DNA of 35,471 nt. Source: JAXDBM01 sp964460245 (GTDB lineage Bacteria > Desulfobacterota > Syntrophia > Syntrophales > Fen-1087). The stretch covers positions 1-35,471 of the forward strand of contig CAYWTL010000016.1 in assembly GCA_964460245.1 (NCBI GenBank). The letters are read 5' to 3'. Shown here in pieces: positions 22,787 through 30,606 of the stretch. The translations under genes and the position numbers were made by a program. The notes under the pieces are model-generated. The model saw only the letters and a program-made list of their open reading frames with translations, did no database searches and had not been told where the DNA came from. The first letter of the stretch is position 1. Every line of letters starts with the position of its first letter.

Positions 22787-24077
22787 CGGCAAGGACCTCC
22801 CGGATCAGGGCGGCGTAGCGTTTGGCGGCGCCGCGACTGGCGGCCACAGCCCGGCCGGCGTTTAGCCCCCGGGCTGCCATGGCTGCAGGGTTCCGCAGAA
22901 GGGCCAGGACTTGATCGGCAAGTTCCCGGCCGTTTTGTACGGTGATGCCCGCGCCGGCCTCTTCGAGCAGGGCTTTCTCATCCCGGAAATCTTCCATATA
23001 GGGTCCATAGAGGACCACCTTGCTCCAGGCCGCTGGCTCCAGGATGTTCTGACCTCCTCTGGGCACCAGGGATCCGCCGCAATAAACGACGGTTGCCAGG
23101 CTGTACAGCTTGAAGAGTTCCCCGATCACATCCACCACGACAACCCGCTCGTTTTGCCTTTTCCGCCCCTGGTCGATTTCCGTCAGGGTCAGACTGTCGT
23201 CAAAACCGGCCTGCCGGACCTGCTGCATCACCGCCGCGGTCCGTTCGATATGCCGGGGGACGAGGATCAGTTTGAAATCCGGATATGCGGTCAGCAGCTC
23301 GCGGAAGACTTGCAGCACCACGTTCTCCTCGCCCTCGTGGGTGCTTCCGGCCACGAGAACCCTTTCCCCGACGGCGATCTTGAGGCGTGCCGCCGCCTCC
23401 GCCTGAATGTCCGGTGAAACTCTCGCTGCGAGGCTGTCATACTTGGCGTTACCGATCACGCGAATCCGCTCCGGCGCCATGCCGATCGCCCTTGCGCGCC
23501 GGGCGTCGGTTTCCGATATGACGCCCATGACGCAAATGTCTTTCAGGATCCGCTGCCAGAAAAAGCGGGTGAGGCGATACTTTTGAAAAGATCGGGGGGA
23601 CAGGCGGCCGTTGACCATGGCCATTCGGATTCCGAACTTCCGGCAGATGCGCAGGAAGTTCGGCCAGAGTTCGGTCTCCGTGAGCACCACCATTTCCGGC
23701 CGGATCAGTCGGATGATTTTTCGAACGACCCAGGGAATATCCAGTGGAAAATAGAGAAGTGACGTGGCTTCCGGAATCAGCCGGCGTGCCATCTTCTGAC
23801 CTGTTTCCGTGCCCGTGGAGAGAATCAGGCAGGCTTCCGGGAAACTCGCGCGCAGGGAAGCCACGATCGGCGCAGCGGCCGTGACTTCTCCGACCGAAAC
23901 GGCATGGACCCAGATTCGGGGCGTTCCCACCATCCGTTCATACACGTCCGGACGGTTGAAGCCGAACTTGGGTCCCACACTGGTACGGTATTTGCCGGTG
24001 AAGAGGATCTTCATCCCGTAATAGGGAATGAGAAAAACGGCGGCGACGGACAACAGGATGTTGTAGAGCAGGAACAT
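22722..24077 (-). CDS. waaA: 3-deoxy-D-manno-octulosonic acid (Kdo) transferase
   Basis: A 451-residue Kdo transferase (WaaA/KdtA), which adds Kdo from CMP-Kdo to the lipid A precursor on the cytoplasmic face of the inner membrane. The N-terminal membrane anchor is at about 3-20. The family signatures are present: WVHAVSVGEV (56-65) with its catalytic Glu, ETELWPNF, MVNGRLSPRS, and the donor-site region CGGSLVPRGGQNILEPAA. AGGAGG lies six bases before the ATG at 24077. The extreme C-terminus (ATPPPAGHIPATSHPPTPAAD in two parts: ATPPPAGHIPAT, SHPPTPAAD) is Pro-rich and is encoded opposite the oxidoreductase beta gene. It looks like a non-essential extension. This gene shows the organism makes LPS. 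Confidence 0.96.
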   Translation of the reverse strand: MFLLYNILLSVAAVFLIPYYGMKILFTGKYRTSVGPKFGFNRPDVYERMVGTPRIWVHAVSVGEVTAAAPIVASLRASFPEACLILSTGTETGQKMARRLIPEATSLLYFPLDIPWVVRKIIRLIRPEMVVLTETELWPNFLRICRKFGIRMAMVNGRLSPRSFQKYRLTRFFWQRILKDICVMGVISETDARRARAIGMAPERIRVIGNAKYDSLAARVSPDIQAEAAARLKIAVGERVLVAGSTHEGEENVVLQVFRELLTAYPDFKLILVPRHIERTAAVMQQVRQAGFDDSLTLTEIDQGRKRQNERVVVVDVIGELFKLYSLATVVYCGGSLVPRGGQNILEPAAWSKVVLYGPYMEDFRDEKALLEEAGAGITVQNGRELADQVLALLRNPAAMAARGLNAGRAVAASRGAAKRYAALIREVLAATPPPAGHIPATSHPPTPAAD

Positions 24078-24136
24078 TCAACGCCTCCTGTCGCGGGGCA
24101 GGGACTTGGATAATCGCCGCGGCCGAAAGGCTGCGT

Positions 24137-24165
24137 TTGACACGATGCCCACGATCGTGTATGAA
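24137..24165 (+). promoter_or_regulatory. Promoter of rpe with a dyad in its spacer
   Basis: TTGACA (24137-24142), exactly 17 bases, TATGAA (24160-24165). The spacer contains the inverted repeat CACGAT-GCCCACG-ATCGTG (24141-24159). The expected start of transcription, six to eight bases past the -10, coincides with the ATG at 24172, suggesting a leaderless mRNA. Confidence 0.5.
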
Positions 24166-24171
24166 AGCGCC

Positions 24172-24828
24172 ATGATGAAGATCGCACCCTCCATTCTTTC
24201 CGCCGATTTCAGCCGGCTGGGTGAGGAAATCGCCGCCGTGGAGGCCGCCGGCGCGGACTGGATCCACATCGATGTCATGGACGGCCACTTCGTCCCCAAT
24301 CTCACTATCGGACCGGGCGTGGTCCGGTCGCTGCGGAAGACAACTTCCCTGCCTTTCGATGTCCATCTGATGATCGAGCACGCCGAGCGGTTTCTGGACG
24401 ACTTTGCCGGGGCGGGCAGCGATTGGATCACCGTTCACGCCGAGACGGCCGGCCACCTGCACCGGACGCTCTTGCGGATCCGGGAACTGGGCGTTCGCGC
24501 CGGCATCTCCCTGAACCCCGCGACGCCGCTGACGCTCATCGAGCCGGTTCTGCCGGACATTGACCTGCTGCTCATCATGACCGTCAATCCCGGCTTCGGC
24601 GGCCAGCAGTTCATCCGGACGATGCTGCCGAAAATCCGCCAGGCACGGGAGCAGATCGATCGACTGTCCCGTTCGATCGTGCTGGAAGTGGATGGCGGCG
24701 TGACGCCCGCAAACGCCCGCGAAATCCTCGAAGCCGGCGCGGATGTTATCGTTGCCGGCGCCGCTATTTTCGGCAGCGGGGATTACCGGGCCGCCATCAA
24801 CGCTTTGAAGGCTTTCACGGTGCAGTGA
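24172..24828 (+). CDS. rpe: Ribulose-phosphate 3-epimerase
   Basis: A 218-residue TIM-barrel epimerase that interconverts D-ribulose 5-phosphate and D-xylulose 5-phosphate. All family blocks are readable: KIAPSILSADF (3-13), HIDVMDGHFVPNLTIGP (32-48) with metal His/Asp, FDVHLMI (metal His), MTVNPGFGGQ and LEVDGGV (catalytic Asp), and the phosphate loop VAGAAIFG. I use the first of two tandem ATGs (24172/24175). The frame is open further upstream to a TTG at 24106, but homology begins here. No Shine-Dalgarno sequence is visible. Its TGA and the TGA of the convergent flavoprotein gene together form TGATCA, with no bases between the genes. Confidence 0.96.
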   Translation: MMKIAPSILSADFSRLGEEIAAVEAAGADWIHIDVMDGHFVPNLTIGPGVVRSLRKTTSLPFDVHLMIEHAERFLDDFAGAGSDWITVHAETAGHLHRTLLRIRELGVRAGISLNPATPLTLIEPVLPDIDLLLIMTVNPGFGGQQFIRTMLPKIRQAREQIDRLSRSIVLEVDGGVTPANAREILEAGADVIVAGAAIFGSGDYRAAINALKAFTVQ

Positions 24829-25866
24829 TCAGGAGACCTTTTCTGCCAGCCTTTCCTGGACCACCTTCGCTTCCGCGACAATCCGTTCGAAAAGTTCGGC
24901 TACCGTCGGCTCGTCCTTGACCAGACCCATGACCTGCCCGACCGGCAGGATGCCCTTTTCCACATCGCCGTCTTCGGTGGCCAGCTTGAATGCCTTGAAC
25001 CCGTTGGCCATGTAGGCCATCTGCATCGCGTTCTTCCAGCCCGAGGCCAGAATCCCGACAAAGAGCTTCAGGTAGGGCATGTTCATCTGCGCGGCGACTT
25101 CGCGGGAATTGACGAGGGCGGCGGGGAGATCGAGCCCCCCCCGAATGGCCTTTTCCGCCGCGTCCGTCTTCATGACCCGGCAGAATATTCCGTCTACGCG
25201 CTTCGAATACAGGGTGTCCGTGACATCCTTTTCCAGGGAGAGCTTCTTGAAGTTGCCGTGCAGGGGGCTTTCCTTCGTGGTCATGAGCCGTGTGCCCATG
25301 GCCACGCCCTCCGCACCCAGAGCCAGCGCCGCCGCCAGCCCACGGCCGTCAGCGATGCCGCCCGCGGCAATGACGGGGATCTGAAGGGCGTCCACGAGGC
25401 TTGGAATGAGCACCATCGAGGTCAGCGCCTCGCCGTGTGCCGCCGCTTCGTTGCCGGTGGCGATGACGCCGTCCGCTCCGTAATCCTGCGCCCGCCGGGC
25501 GTGACGGGCATTCACCACCGTGGCGATCACCTTTCCGCCGTACTGGTGCGCCCCCTTGACCAGCCAGTCGCCCTTGCCCAGCGCGAAATTGATGACCGGC
25601 ACCTGCTCCTCCAGAAGCACCTTGGCGTTCTCCGCCGCGCCGGGCATGAGCAGGGTGGCATTGCAGCCGAAGGGCTTGTCCGTCAGTTTTCGGATCTCCT
25701 GGATCGCCCTGCGGGTCTGCCGGGGGTCCATCGGACCGGTGGCCAGAATGCCCAGGCCGCCGGCGTTGGAGACGGCCGCCACCATGCGGGGCACGCTGAT
25801 CCAGCTCATGCCGGAAAGCAGGATCGGGTACTTGATGCCGAACAGTTCGGTAATTCTTGTTTTCAC
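24829..25866 (-). CDS. Nitronate monooxygenase / FabK-like FMN flavoprotein
   Basis: A 345-residue TIM-barrel flavoprotein of the 2-nitropropane dioxygenase-like family. It starts with GTG at 25866, preceded by AAGGAGTG. Seen: the N-terminal YPILLSGMSWIS and SNAGGLGILA, the FMN-phosphate loop region GVIATGNEAAAHG (with a His at the expected active-site place), and VIAAGGIADGRGLAAALALGAEGVAMGTR. The family includes nitronate monooxygenases and the enoyl-ACP reductase FabK, and many members are mis-annotated. A location beside acyl-CoA genes would allow a fatty-acid role, but I cannot decide. The gene lies 211 bases downstream of the acyl-CoA dehydrogenase and has its own upstream region. Confidence 0.85.
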   Translation of the reverse strand: MKTRITELFGIKYPILLSGMSWISVPRMVAAVSNAGGLGILATGPMDPRQTRRAIQEIRKLTDKPFGCNATLLMPGAAENAKVLLEEQVPVINFALGKGDWLVKGAHQYGGKVIATVVNARHARRAQDYGADGVIATGNEAAAHGEALTSMVLIPSLVDALQIPVIAAGGIADGRGLAAALALGAEGVAMGTRLMTTKESPLHGNFKKLSLEKDVTDTLYSKRVDGIFCRVMKTDAAEKAIRGGLDLPAALVNSREVAAQMNMPYLKLFVGILASGWKNAMQMAYMANGFKAFKLATEDGDVEKGILPVGQVMGLVKDEPTVAELFERIVAEAKVVQERLAEKVS

Positions 25867-25996
25867 TTAAAAACACTCCTTGTTGGTTGATTCCGAAGTC
25901 CTTTGAAAAACGGTTTCGCCGCCTCGCAAAAAATCATGCACTTCCGACGGCACACCCTCTTTCGCCGGTCTTGCGCTTCCTCGTGCGGCCGAAGCC

Positions 25997-26039
25997 CTCC
26001 CATAACGGGAGCAGGCAGGGCTGAAAACCCCGCCTGCTC
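25997..26039 (-). terminator. Tandem hairpins after the acyl-CoA dehydrogenase gene
   Basis: On the minus strand, 38 bases beyond the stop, GAGCAGGC pairs with GCCTGCTC and CCC with GGG (26009-26039), giving a strong stem. It is directly followed by CTCCC-GTTAT-GGGAG (25997-26011). No T-run follows, so this may be a Rho-associated or processing hairpin and not an intrinsic terminator. Confidence 0.4.
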
Positions 26040-26077
26040 GCTGAATGGCGCCGTGAAAACGCTGAAAGCCGGAATGC

Positions 26078-27217
26078 TCAGGCCTGCAGGGTCCGGCCGA
26101 TGGTCATGATCTCCGCTTCCTTCGTCCCCTCGTACAGCTCGAGGATTTTGGCGTCGCGGTACCATTTCTGAACGGAATACTCGTCAATATAGCCGTAACC
26201 GCCGTGGAGTTCCACGGCATTGTTGGCGCAGAAGACCGCCGTCTGGCCGCTGTAGAATTTCGCCATCGCGGCCAGATGGTAGTCCGGCCGTCCCACATCG
26301 ACCAGCCAGGCCGCCTTGTAGACCAGGCCGCGCAGGGCCTCGATCATGATGACCATCTCGGTGAGCTTCTTCTGGGTGAGCTGGTAATTGCCCAGGGGCT
26401 GGCCGAAGGCCGTTCGTTCCTTCACATACTTGATGCTCGTCTCCAGGCAGGCCTCGGACAAACCCAGTCCCTGCGCGGCGACCATGACGCGGGTCGTGTT
26501 GAAGAAATTCATCAGCTGGATGAAGCCGCGCCCCTCCTTGCCGACCAAATTGCTCTGAGGCACCCGCACGTCTTCGAGGGCGATCTCCGCCGTGTCGCTG
26601 GACCGGATGCCCATCTTGCCGCGGATCTTGTTCCTCGTGATTCCCTTGGAATCGGCCGGGACGATGATCAGGCTGAAGCTGTTGTGCTTCTTCTCCTCGG
26701 GATTGGTGATGCACTGGGTGACCATGAAGTCGCAGACCGTCCCGTTGGTGATGAACATCTTGTTGCCGTTGATCACGTAATCGCTGCCGTCCTTCACGGC
26801 GCGGGTCTTGTAGCCGGCCACGTCGGTCCCCGCGTTGGGCTCCGTGAACGCCCCGGCGCTGACCTTTTCCCCGGAACAGACCATCGGCAGGTAGGCCTTC
26901 TTCTGCGCTTCCGACCCGTACTGGAAAATCGACTCGCAGCCGAAAGTGGCGGCCACCACGTTCAGGCCGATGCCCATGTCGATCTTGGAGAGCTCCTCGG
27001 TGATGATGGAGTTTCCCAGAATGCCCGCCCCGGCGCCGCCGTACTCCTCGGGAATCCAGGCGCCGACCAGGCCGTTCTCCGCGGCCTTCTTGCGGATCTC
27101 CGGCGTGTACTTCTCGTGCTCGTCGCACTCCTTGGAGACAGGCGTGAACTCCGCCGCGGCAAATTTGTACGCCATGTCCTTCAACATCTTCAATTCTTCG
27201 GTCAATTCAAAATCCAT
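26078..27217 (-). CDS. Acyl-CoA dehydrogenase
   Basis: A 379-residue FAD flavoenzyme of the normal acyl-CoA dehydrogenase length. The helical N-terminal domain holds GLVGAWIPEEYGGAGAG. The beta domain has GAFTEPNAGTDVAG and the FITNG flavin loop. The C-terminal helical domain has ERTAFGQPLGNYQLTQKKL and the active-site helix LELYEGTKEAEI. The catalytic base Glu is at the short-chain position (E363 in YEGT). It oxidises an acyl-CoA to 2-enoyl-CoA and passes electrons to an electron-transfer flavoprotein, not encoded here. The gene follows the acyl-CoA synthetase by 30 bases, so both are in one transcript. Chain-length preference cannot be read. Confidence 0.96.
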   Translation of the reverse strand: MDFELTEELKMLKDMAYKFAAAEFTPVSKECDEHEKYTPEIRKKAAENGLVGAWIPEEYGGAGAGILGNSIITEELSKIDMGIGLNVVAATFGCESIFQYGSEAQKKAYLPMVCSGEKVSAGAFTEPNAGTDVAGYKTRAVKDGSDYVINGNKMFITNGTVCDFMVTQCITNPEEKKHNSFSLIIVPADSKGITRNKIRGKMGIRSSDTAEIALEDVRVPQSNLVGKEGRGFIQLMNFFNTTRVMVAAQGLGLSEACLETSIKYVKERTAFGQPLGNYQLTQKKLTEMVIMIEALRGLVYKAAWLVDVGRPDYHLAAMAKFYSGQTAVFCANNAVELHGGYGYIDEYSVQKWYRDAKILELYEGTKEAEIMTIGRTLQA

Positions 27218-27247
27218 CGTCTCTTACCTCCATCCTTGTGTAGTGAT

Positions 27248-28894
27248 TCACTTGCTGTAAGACTTTCTCAATTCCACCTTGCTGATCTTGCCGACGCTGG
27301 TCTTGGGAATGGCGTCCACAAACAGGATCTTGTCGGGCACTCCGTATTTGGGAATGCGCCCCTCGTCGGCGAATTTCATCAGGAACGACCGGACCTCCTC
27401 CTCGGTGACCTTGCCCTTGAAATCGGGTTTGATCACGGTCACGATAAAGGGTCGCTCGCCCCACTTGGCATCGGGGATGCCGATGGCCGCCGCCTCTAGG
27501 ACGGCTTCATGGCTGCTGACCAGGTTTTCCAGTTCGAGCGACGAGATCCACTCGCCGCCGGTCTTGATCACGTCCTTGATCCGGTCGGTGATCTGCACGT
27601 AGCCTTCCTTGTCGATGTAGGCCACGTCGCCCGTGTGGAGCCATCCATCCCGCCACAGCTCCTTGGCGCGCTCCGGATCCTTGTAGTAGCTTTCCGTCAG
27701 CCAGGGGGCCCGGACCACCAGTTCTCCCGTCGTTTCGCCGTCGTGGGGAAGGAGCTGACCGGACGGGCCCATCAGCCGGGCATAGACCAGGGGCGCCGGC
27801 AGGCCGGTCTTGATCAGCGTGTTGACCTGCTTGTCCTTCGGTTCGACCAGCATGTGGGGCTTGAGGTTGGCGATGGTCAGAAGCGGACAGGTTTCCGACA
27901 TGCCGTAGGCGGCGTAGATCTCGATCCCCAACTCCATCGCGGCAAGGGCCAGGCTTTTCGTCAATGCGGCGCCGCCGATGATGACCTTCCACTTGGACAG
28001 GTCGACTTTCTTGGCCACCGGGCTGCCCACGAGCATCTGAATGATCGTCGGCACGCAGTGGGACAGGGTCACCTTTTCGGTCAGGATCAGCCGGAGCAGC
28101 ATCTCCGGCTCGTAGCGGCCGGGGTAGACCTGCTTGACGCCCATCATCGTCGCTGCATAGGGAACGCCCCAGGCATGGACGTGGAACATGGGGGTCAGGG
28201 GCATATAGACATCGGTGGACCGGAAACGCCCGGGCGTGTCATAGGAGCCGGTGACCAGCAGAAGCGCCTGGGCGTGGAGCACGAGCTGGCGGTGCGAGAA
28301 GTAGACGCCCTTGGGGAGCCCGGTGGTCCCGGTCGTGTAGAACGTGGTGGCCCGGGTGTGCTCGTCGAAATCCGGAAAATCGTAGGCATCCGCGGAAGCG
28401 GCCAGCAGCGCTTCATATTCCCCGTCGAAGGGAACCTTCGAGGTCGGCTTCTCCGCGTCGTCGTTGATCAGGATGACCTTCTTGACGGTGGTCAGCTTGT
28501 CCCAGATCGCCTCCAGCAGGGGCAGAAAGTCCTTGTTGATCAGAACGACCTTGTCTTCCGCATGGTTCATCGTATAGAGAATCTGCTCCGGCGACAGTCG
28601 CCAGTTCTGGGTGTGCAGCACCGCCCCCATCATGGGAATGGCGTAGAAGCACTCCAGGTAACGGTGGCTGTCGTAATCGAAGACGCAGACCACATCGCCT
28701 TTTCCCACGCCCAGTTTTTCCAGGCCGTTGGCCAGACGGTGAATCCGCTCGTACATTTTCCGGTAGGTGAGGCGAACCTTGTCGCGGTAGACAATTTCCT
28801 GATCGGGCGCGAAAAACATCGGCGTCTCCAGGATGTGTTTGATCAACAGTTGATATTTGTAACTCTCACCCGCTTCATAGACCTTTTTTGCCAT
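27248..28894 (-). CDS. Acyl-CoA synthetase (AMP-forming)
   Basis: A 548-residue member of the adenylate-forming family. Motifs: P-loop YTTGTTGLPKG (186-196), MFHVHAWGVPY, A5-type YGMSET, GWLHTGDVAYID, DRIKDVIKTGGEWIS (hinge region) and the C-terminal catalytic lysine K536 in TSVGKISK. It activates a carboxylic acid to acyl-CoA with ATP, giving AMP and pyrophosphate; the sequence resembles medium/long-chain fatty-acid and related ligases. AAGGAGGG lies before the ATG at 28894. It is the gene upstream of the acyl-CoA dehydrogenase, and a hairpin terminator separates it from the 3-hydroxyacyl-CoA dehydrogenase gene. Substrate range is unknown. Confidence 0.94.
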   Translation of the reverse strand: MAKKVYEAGESYKYQLLIKHILETPMFFAPDQEIVYRDKVRLTYRKMYERIHRLANGLEKLGVGKGDVVCVFDYDSHRYLECFYAIPMMGAVLHTQNWRLSPEQILYTMNHAEDKVVLINKDFLPLLEAIWDKLTTVKKVILINDDAEKPTSKVPFDGEYEALLAASADAYDFPDFDEHTRATTFYTTGTTGLPKGVYFSHRQLVLHAQALLLVTGSYDTPGRFRSTDVYMPLTPMFHVHAWGVPYAATMMGVKQVYPGRYEPEMLLRLILTEKVTLSHCVPTIIQMLVGSPVAKKVDLSKWKVIIGGAALTKSLALAAMELGIEIYAAYGMSETCPLLTIANLKPHMLVEPKDKQVNTLIKTGLPAPLVYARLMGPSGQLLPHDGETTGELVVRAPWLTESYYKDPERAKELWRDGWLHTGDVAYIDKEGYVQITDRIKDVIKTGGEWISSLELENLVSSHEAVLEAAAIGIPDAKWGERPFIVTVIKPDFKGKVTEEEVRSFLMKFADEGRIPKYGVPDKILFVDAIPKTSVGKISKVELRKSYSK

Positions 28895-28930
28895 GCTGTT
28901 CCCTCCTTGATGAAGTCATTCGTGATGATC

Positions 28931-28967
28931 TTTCAAAAAACGGCTTCACCGCCCGCGAACCGTTTTT
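28931..28967 (-). terminator. Intrinsic terminator between the hydroxyacyl-CoA dehydrogenase and acyl-CoA synthetase genes
   Basis: On the minus strand AAAAACGG (28960-28967) pairs with CCGTTTTT (28936-28943), with an added TTC/GAA pairing beside a bulged G. The 3' arm runs into six Ts. It lies 28 bases after the upstream stop, and its T-run ends about 40 bases before the next start. Partial termination would let the downstream pair be expressed at a lower level. Confidence 0.65.
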
Positions 28968-28994
28968 CACGGACCGTGCAAAAAGCCCCGTGGG

Positions 28995-29849
28995 TTATTT
29001 GCCGTATTCGTAGACGCCCTTTCCGGTCTTGCGGCCGTAGCGTCCCGCCCGCACCAGCTTTTTCAGGAGCGGCGCCGGCCGGTATTTGTCGCCCAGTTCC
29101 CGGTGCAGGCCTTCCATCACGCGGAGCAGGGTCTCGTTGCCGACCAGGTCCGACAGCGCCAGGGGTCCGATGGGGTGGTTGCAGCCCAGGACCATGCCCT
29201 TGTCGATGTCCTCCGCCGTGGCAATCCCCTCGTCCAGGGCGAAAAAGGCCTCGTTCAGCATGGTGCACAAGATCCGGTTCACGGCAAAGGCCGGGGCCTC
29301 ACGCACTACGATGACTTCCTTTCCGATTTTCTTGCCCCAGGTCTTGGCGATCTCCAGCGTCTCGTCGGAGGTCTCGTAGCCCCGGATGATCTCCAGCAGG
29401 CGCATGACCGGCACGGGATTGAAGAAATGGGTTCCGATGAATTTGCCGGGTCGCGAGGTGATCGACGCCATCTCCGTGATGCTCAGGCCGGAGGTGTTCG
29501 TGAAGAACAGGCAGTGGGCGGGAACGATCTGTTCCAGTTCCTTGTAGACCTGCTTCTTGACGTCCATCACCTCGATGACGACTTCCACAACCACATCGGC
29601 GCCCGCCGCCGCTTCCTTCAGGTCCAGCGTGGGCTTGATCCGTCCCAGAACGGCGTTCATGTCCTCCTGCGTCCGCTTCCCCTTCTCCACGTCGCGGGCG
29701 AGATTTTTCGTGATCGTTTTCATGCCCCCGTCAATGAAGCGCTGCTCGATGTCCCGCATCGTGACCTGATAGCCCGCCTGGGCGCAGACCTGGGTGATTC
29801 CGTTTCCCATGAGTCCCGCTCCCAAGACGCAAATCTTCTTGATTTCCAT
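28995..29849 (-). CDS. hbd: 3-hydroxybutyryl-CoA dehydrogenase
   Basis: A 284-residue NAD-dependent 3-hydroxyacyl-CoA dehydrogenase of the short, stand-alone type. The Rossmann loop is GAGLMG (10-15). Catalytic residues are readable: S120 (TNTSGLS), H141 (GTHFFNPVP) and E153 (LLEIIRG). The C-terminal helical dimerisation domain has PAFAVNRILCTMLNEA and the closing GRKTGKGVYEY. It oxidises 3-hydroxyacyl-CoA to 3-oxoacyl-CoA, or the reverse in synthesis. AAAGGAGTGG precedes the ATG. It is the first gene of the leftward beta-oxidation cluster, behind a strong promoter with flanking dyads. No enoyl-CoA hydratase or thiolase is in the window. Confidence 0.96.
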   Translation of the reverse strand: MEIKKICVLGAGLMGNGITQVCAQAGYQVTMRDIEQRFIDGGMKTITKNLARDVEKGKRTQEDMNAVLGRIKPTLDLKEAAAGADVVVEVVIEVMDVKKQVYKELEQIVPAHCLFFTNTSGLSITEMASITSRPGKFIGTHFFNPVPVMRLLEIIRGYETSDETLEIAKTWGKKIGKEVIVVREAPAFAVNRILCTMLNEAFFALDEGIATAEDIDKGMVLGCNHPIGPLALSDLVGNETLLRVMEGLHRELGDKYRPAPLLKKLVRAGRYGRKTGKGVYEYGK

Positions 29850-29876
29850 TGTTCCACTCCTTTCCTCAGTTATTTT

Positions 29877-29896
29877 TTATGCCTTTGAAGGCATAA
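29877..29896. promoter_or_regulatory. 20-base dyad in the hbd leader
   Basis: TTATGCCTT-TG-AAGGCATAA, with nine-base perfect arms, lies between the promoter and the ribosome binding site of hbd. In RNA it would be a compact hairpin followed by AAAAAA, so it is not a terminator. It may be an operator or an mRNA-stability element. Confidence 0.5.
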
Positions 29897-29929
29897 TGGG
29901 ACGAAGCCGGGGTGTTCGGGCAAACCTGA

Positions 29930-29945
29930 TTGATTCAGGAATCAA
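29930..29945. promoter_or_regulatory. Operator-like dyad, downstream copy
   Basis: Perfect palindrome TTGATTC-AG-GAATCAA just past the expected transcription start of hbd. A related copy sits upstream of the same promoter. Confidence 0.5.
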
Positions 29946-29954
29946 CCTGGCCGG

Positions 29955-29983
29955 CTTATAGCACATTCCCCATATCGTTACAA
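29955..29983 (-). promoter_or_regulatory. Promoter of hbd
   Basis: On the minus strand: TTGTAA (29978-29983), 17 bases, TATAAG (29955-29960), with TGC in front of the -10 (extended -10). A strong sigma-70-type candidate giving a leader of about 100 bases. Confidence 0.65.
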
Positions 29984-29999
29984 TTGATTCCTGAATGGA
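29984..29999. promoter_or_regulatory. Operator-like dyad, upstream copy
   Basis: TTGATTC-CT-GAATGGA: the left arm equals that of the palindrome at 29930-29945, and the right arm matches at five of seven bases. It abuts the -35 box, so the two copies bracket the promoter. Confidence 0.42.
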
Positions 30000-30042
30000 A
30001 ATGTCGTAGAAAGAGGCGAATCTTCTCATCAGGCCCCCGGTC

Positions 30043-30585
30043 ATGCACCTGATCATCGACGGATACAATCTGATCCGCCAGTCCGACGCCTTCCGGCAGT
30101 CCGAAAAAGTCAGTCTGGAAGCGGGGCGCCATGCCCTGCTCCGCAGCCTTTCGCAATACCGGAAGCGGACGGGCCACCGGATAACAGTCGTCTTTGATGC
30201 CTGGGTGAGCGGATCTCCCGAAGTGGAACGGGACCGCTATGGGGGCATCGCGATCCTCTATTCCCAGCGGGGCCGGACGGCCGACGACCTGATCAAACGG
30301 ATTGTGCAGGAGCGGCGGGATGCGTTGGTGGTTGTCACTTCGGACCGCGATATCGCGGACTTTGCATCACGCCGGGGCGCCCCCGCCATTTCATCTTCGG
30401 ATTTCGAGACCCGCCTGCTGGAGGCGGCGACGGGAACGGGCCGCCCCGAAGTGAATGCCGTGCCGGACCGGAACGGGGAACCGGGAGACCGCGAACGGTC
30501 TTCTTTGAGGACGAAAAAGAAAGGCCCGTCCCGGCGCCTCTCCAAAAAGCAGAGGGCCGTTCAATCCGCATTTCGAAAGCTTTGA
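30043..30585 (+). CDS. YacP-like NYN domain protein (putative endoribonuclease)
   Basis: A 180-residue protein. It starts HLIIDGYNLIRQ (2-13), the first acidic block of YacP/NYN domains. ITVVFDAW, RTADDLIKRIV and VVTSDRDIADFA follow, supplying the Asp cluster of a PIN-like nuclease fold within about 130 residues. The last 40 residues are Lys/Arg-rich (RTKKKGPSRRLSKKQRAVQS) and could bind RNA or ribosomes. The Bacillus relative Rae1 (YacP) cleaves mRNA on the ribosome; whether this one does is not known. It is transcribed alone, divergently from hbd and convergently with holA. Only a weak AGG lies before the ATG. Confidence 0.88.
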   Translation: MHLIIDGYNLIRQSDAFRQSEKVSLEAGRHALLRSLSQYRKRTGHRITVVFDAWVSGSPEVERDRYGGIAILYSQRGRTADDLIKRIVQERRDALVVVTSDRDIADFASRRGAPAISSSDFETRLLEAATGTGRPEVNAVPDRNGEPGDRERSSLRTKKKGPSRRLSKKQRAVQSAFRKL

Positions 30586-30606
30586 GCCGGGTTTTTCAGC
30601 CCGGGT

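Noticed and set aside
26204..27499. A 431-codon plus-strand frame and similar long frames at 27509-29314 and 29103-29888
   Set aside because: All are antisense to complete beta-oxidation genes with catalytic motifs, and none shows a family signature.
30586..30606. Terminator between the NYN gene and holA (CCGGG...CCCGG)
   Set aside because: The stem is only five base pairs, with the T-run inside the loop; too weak to call.
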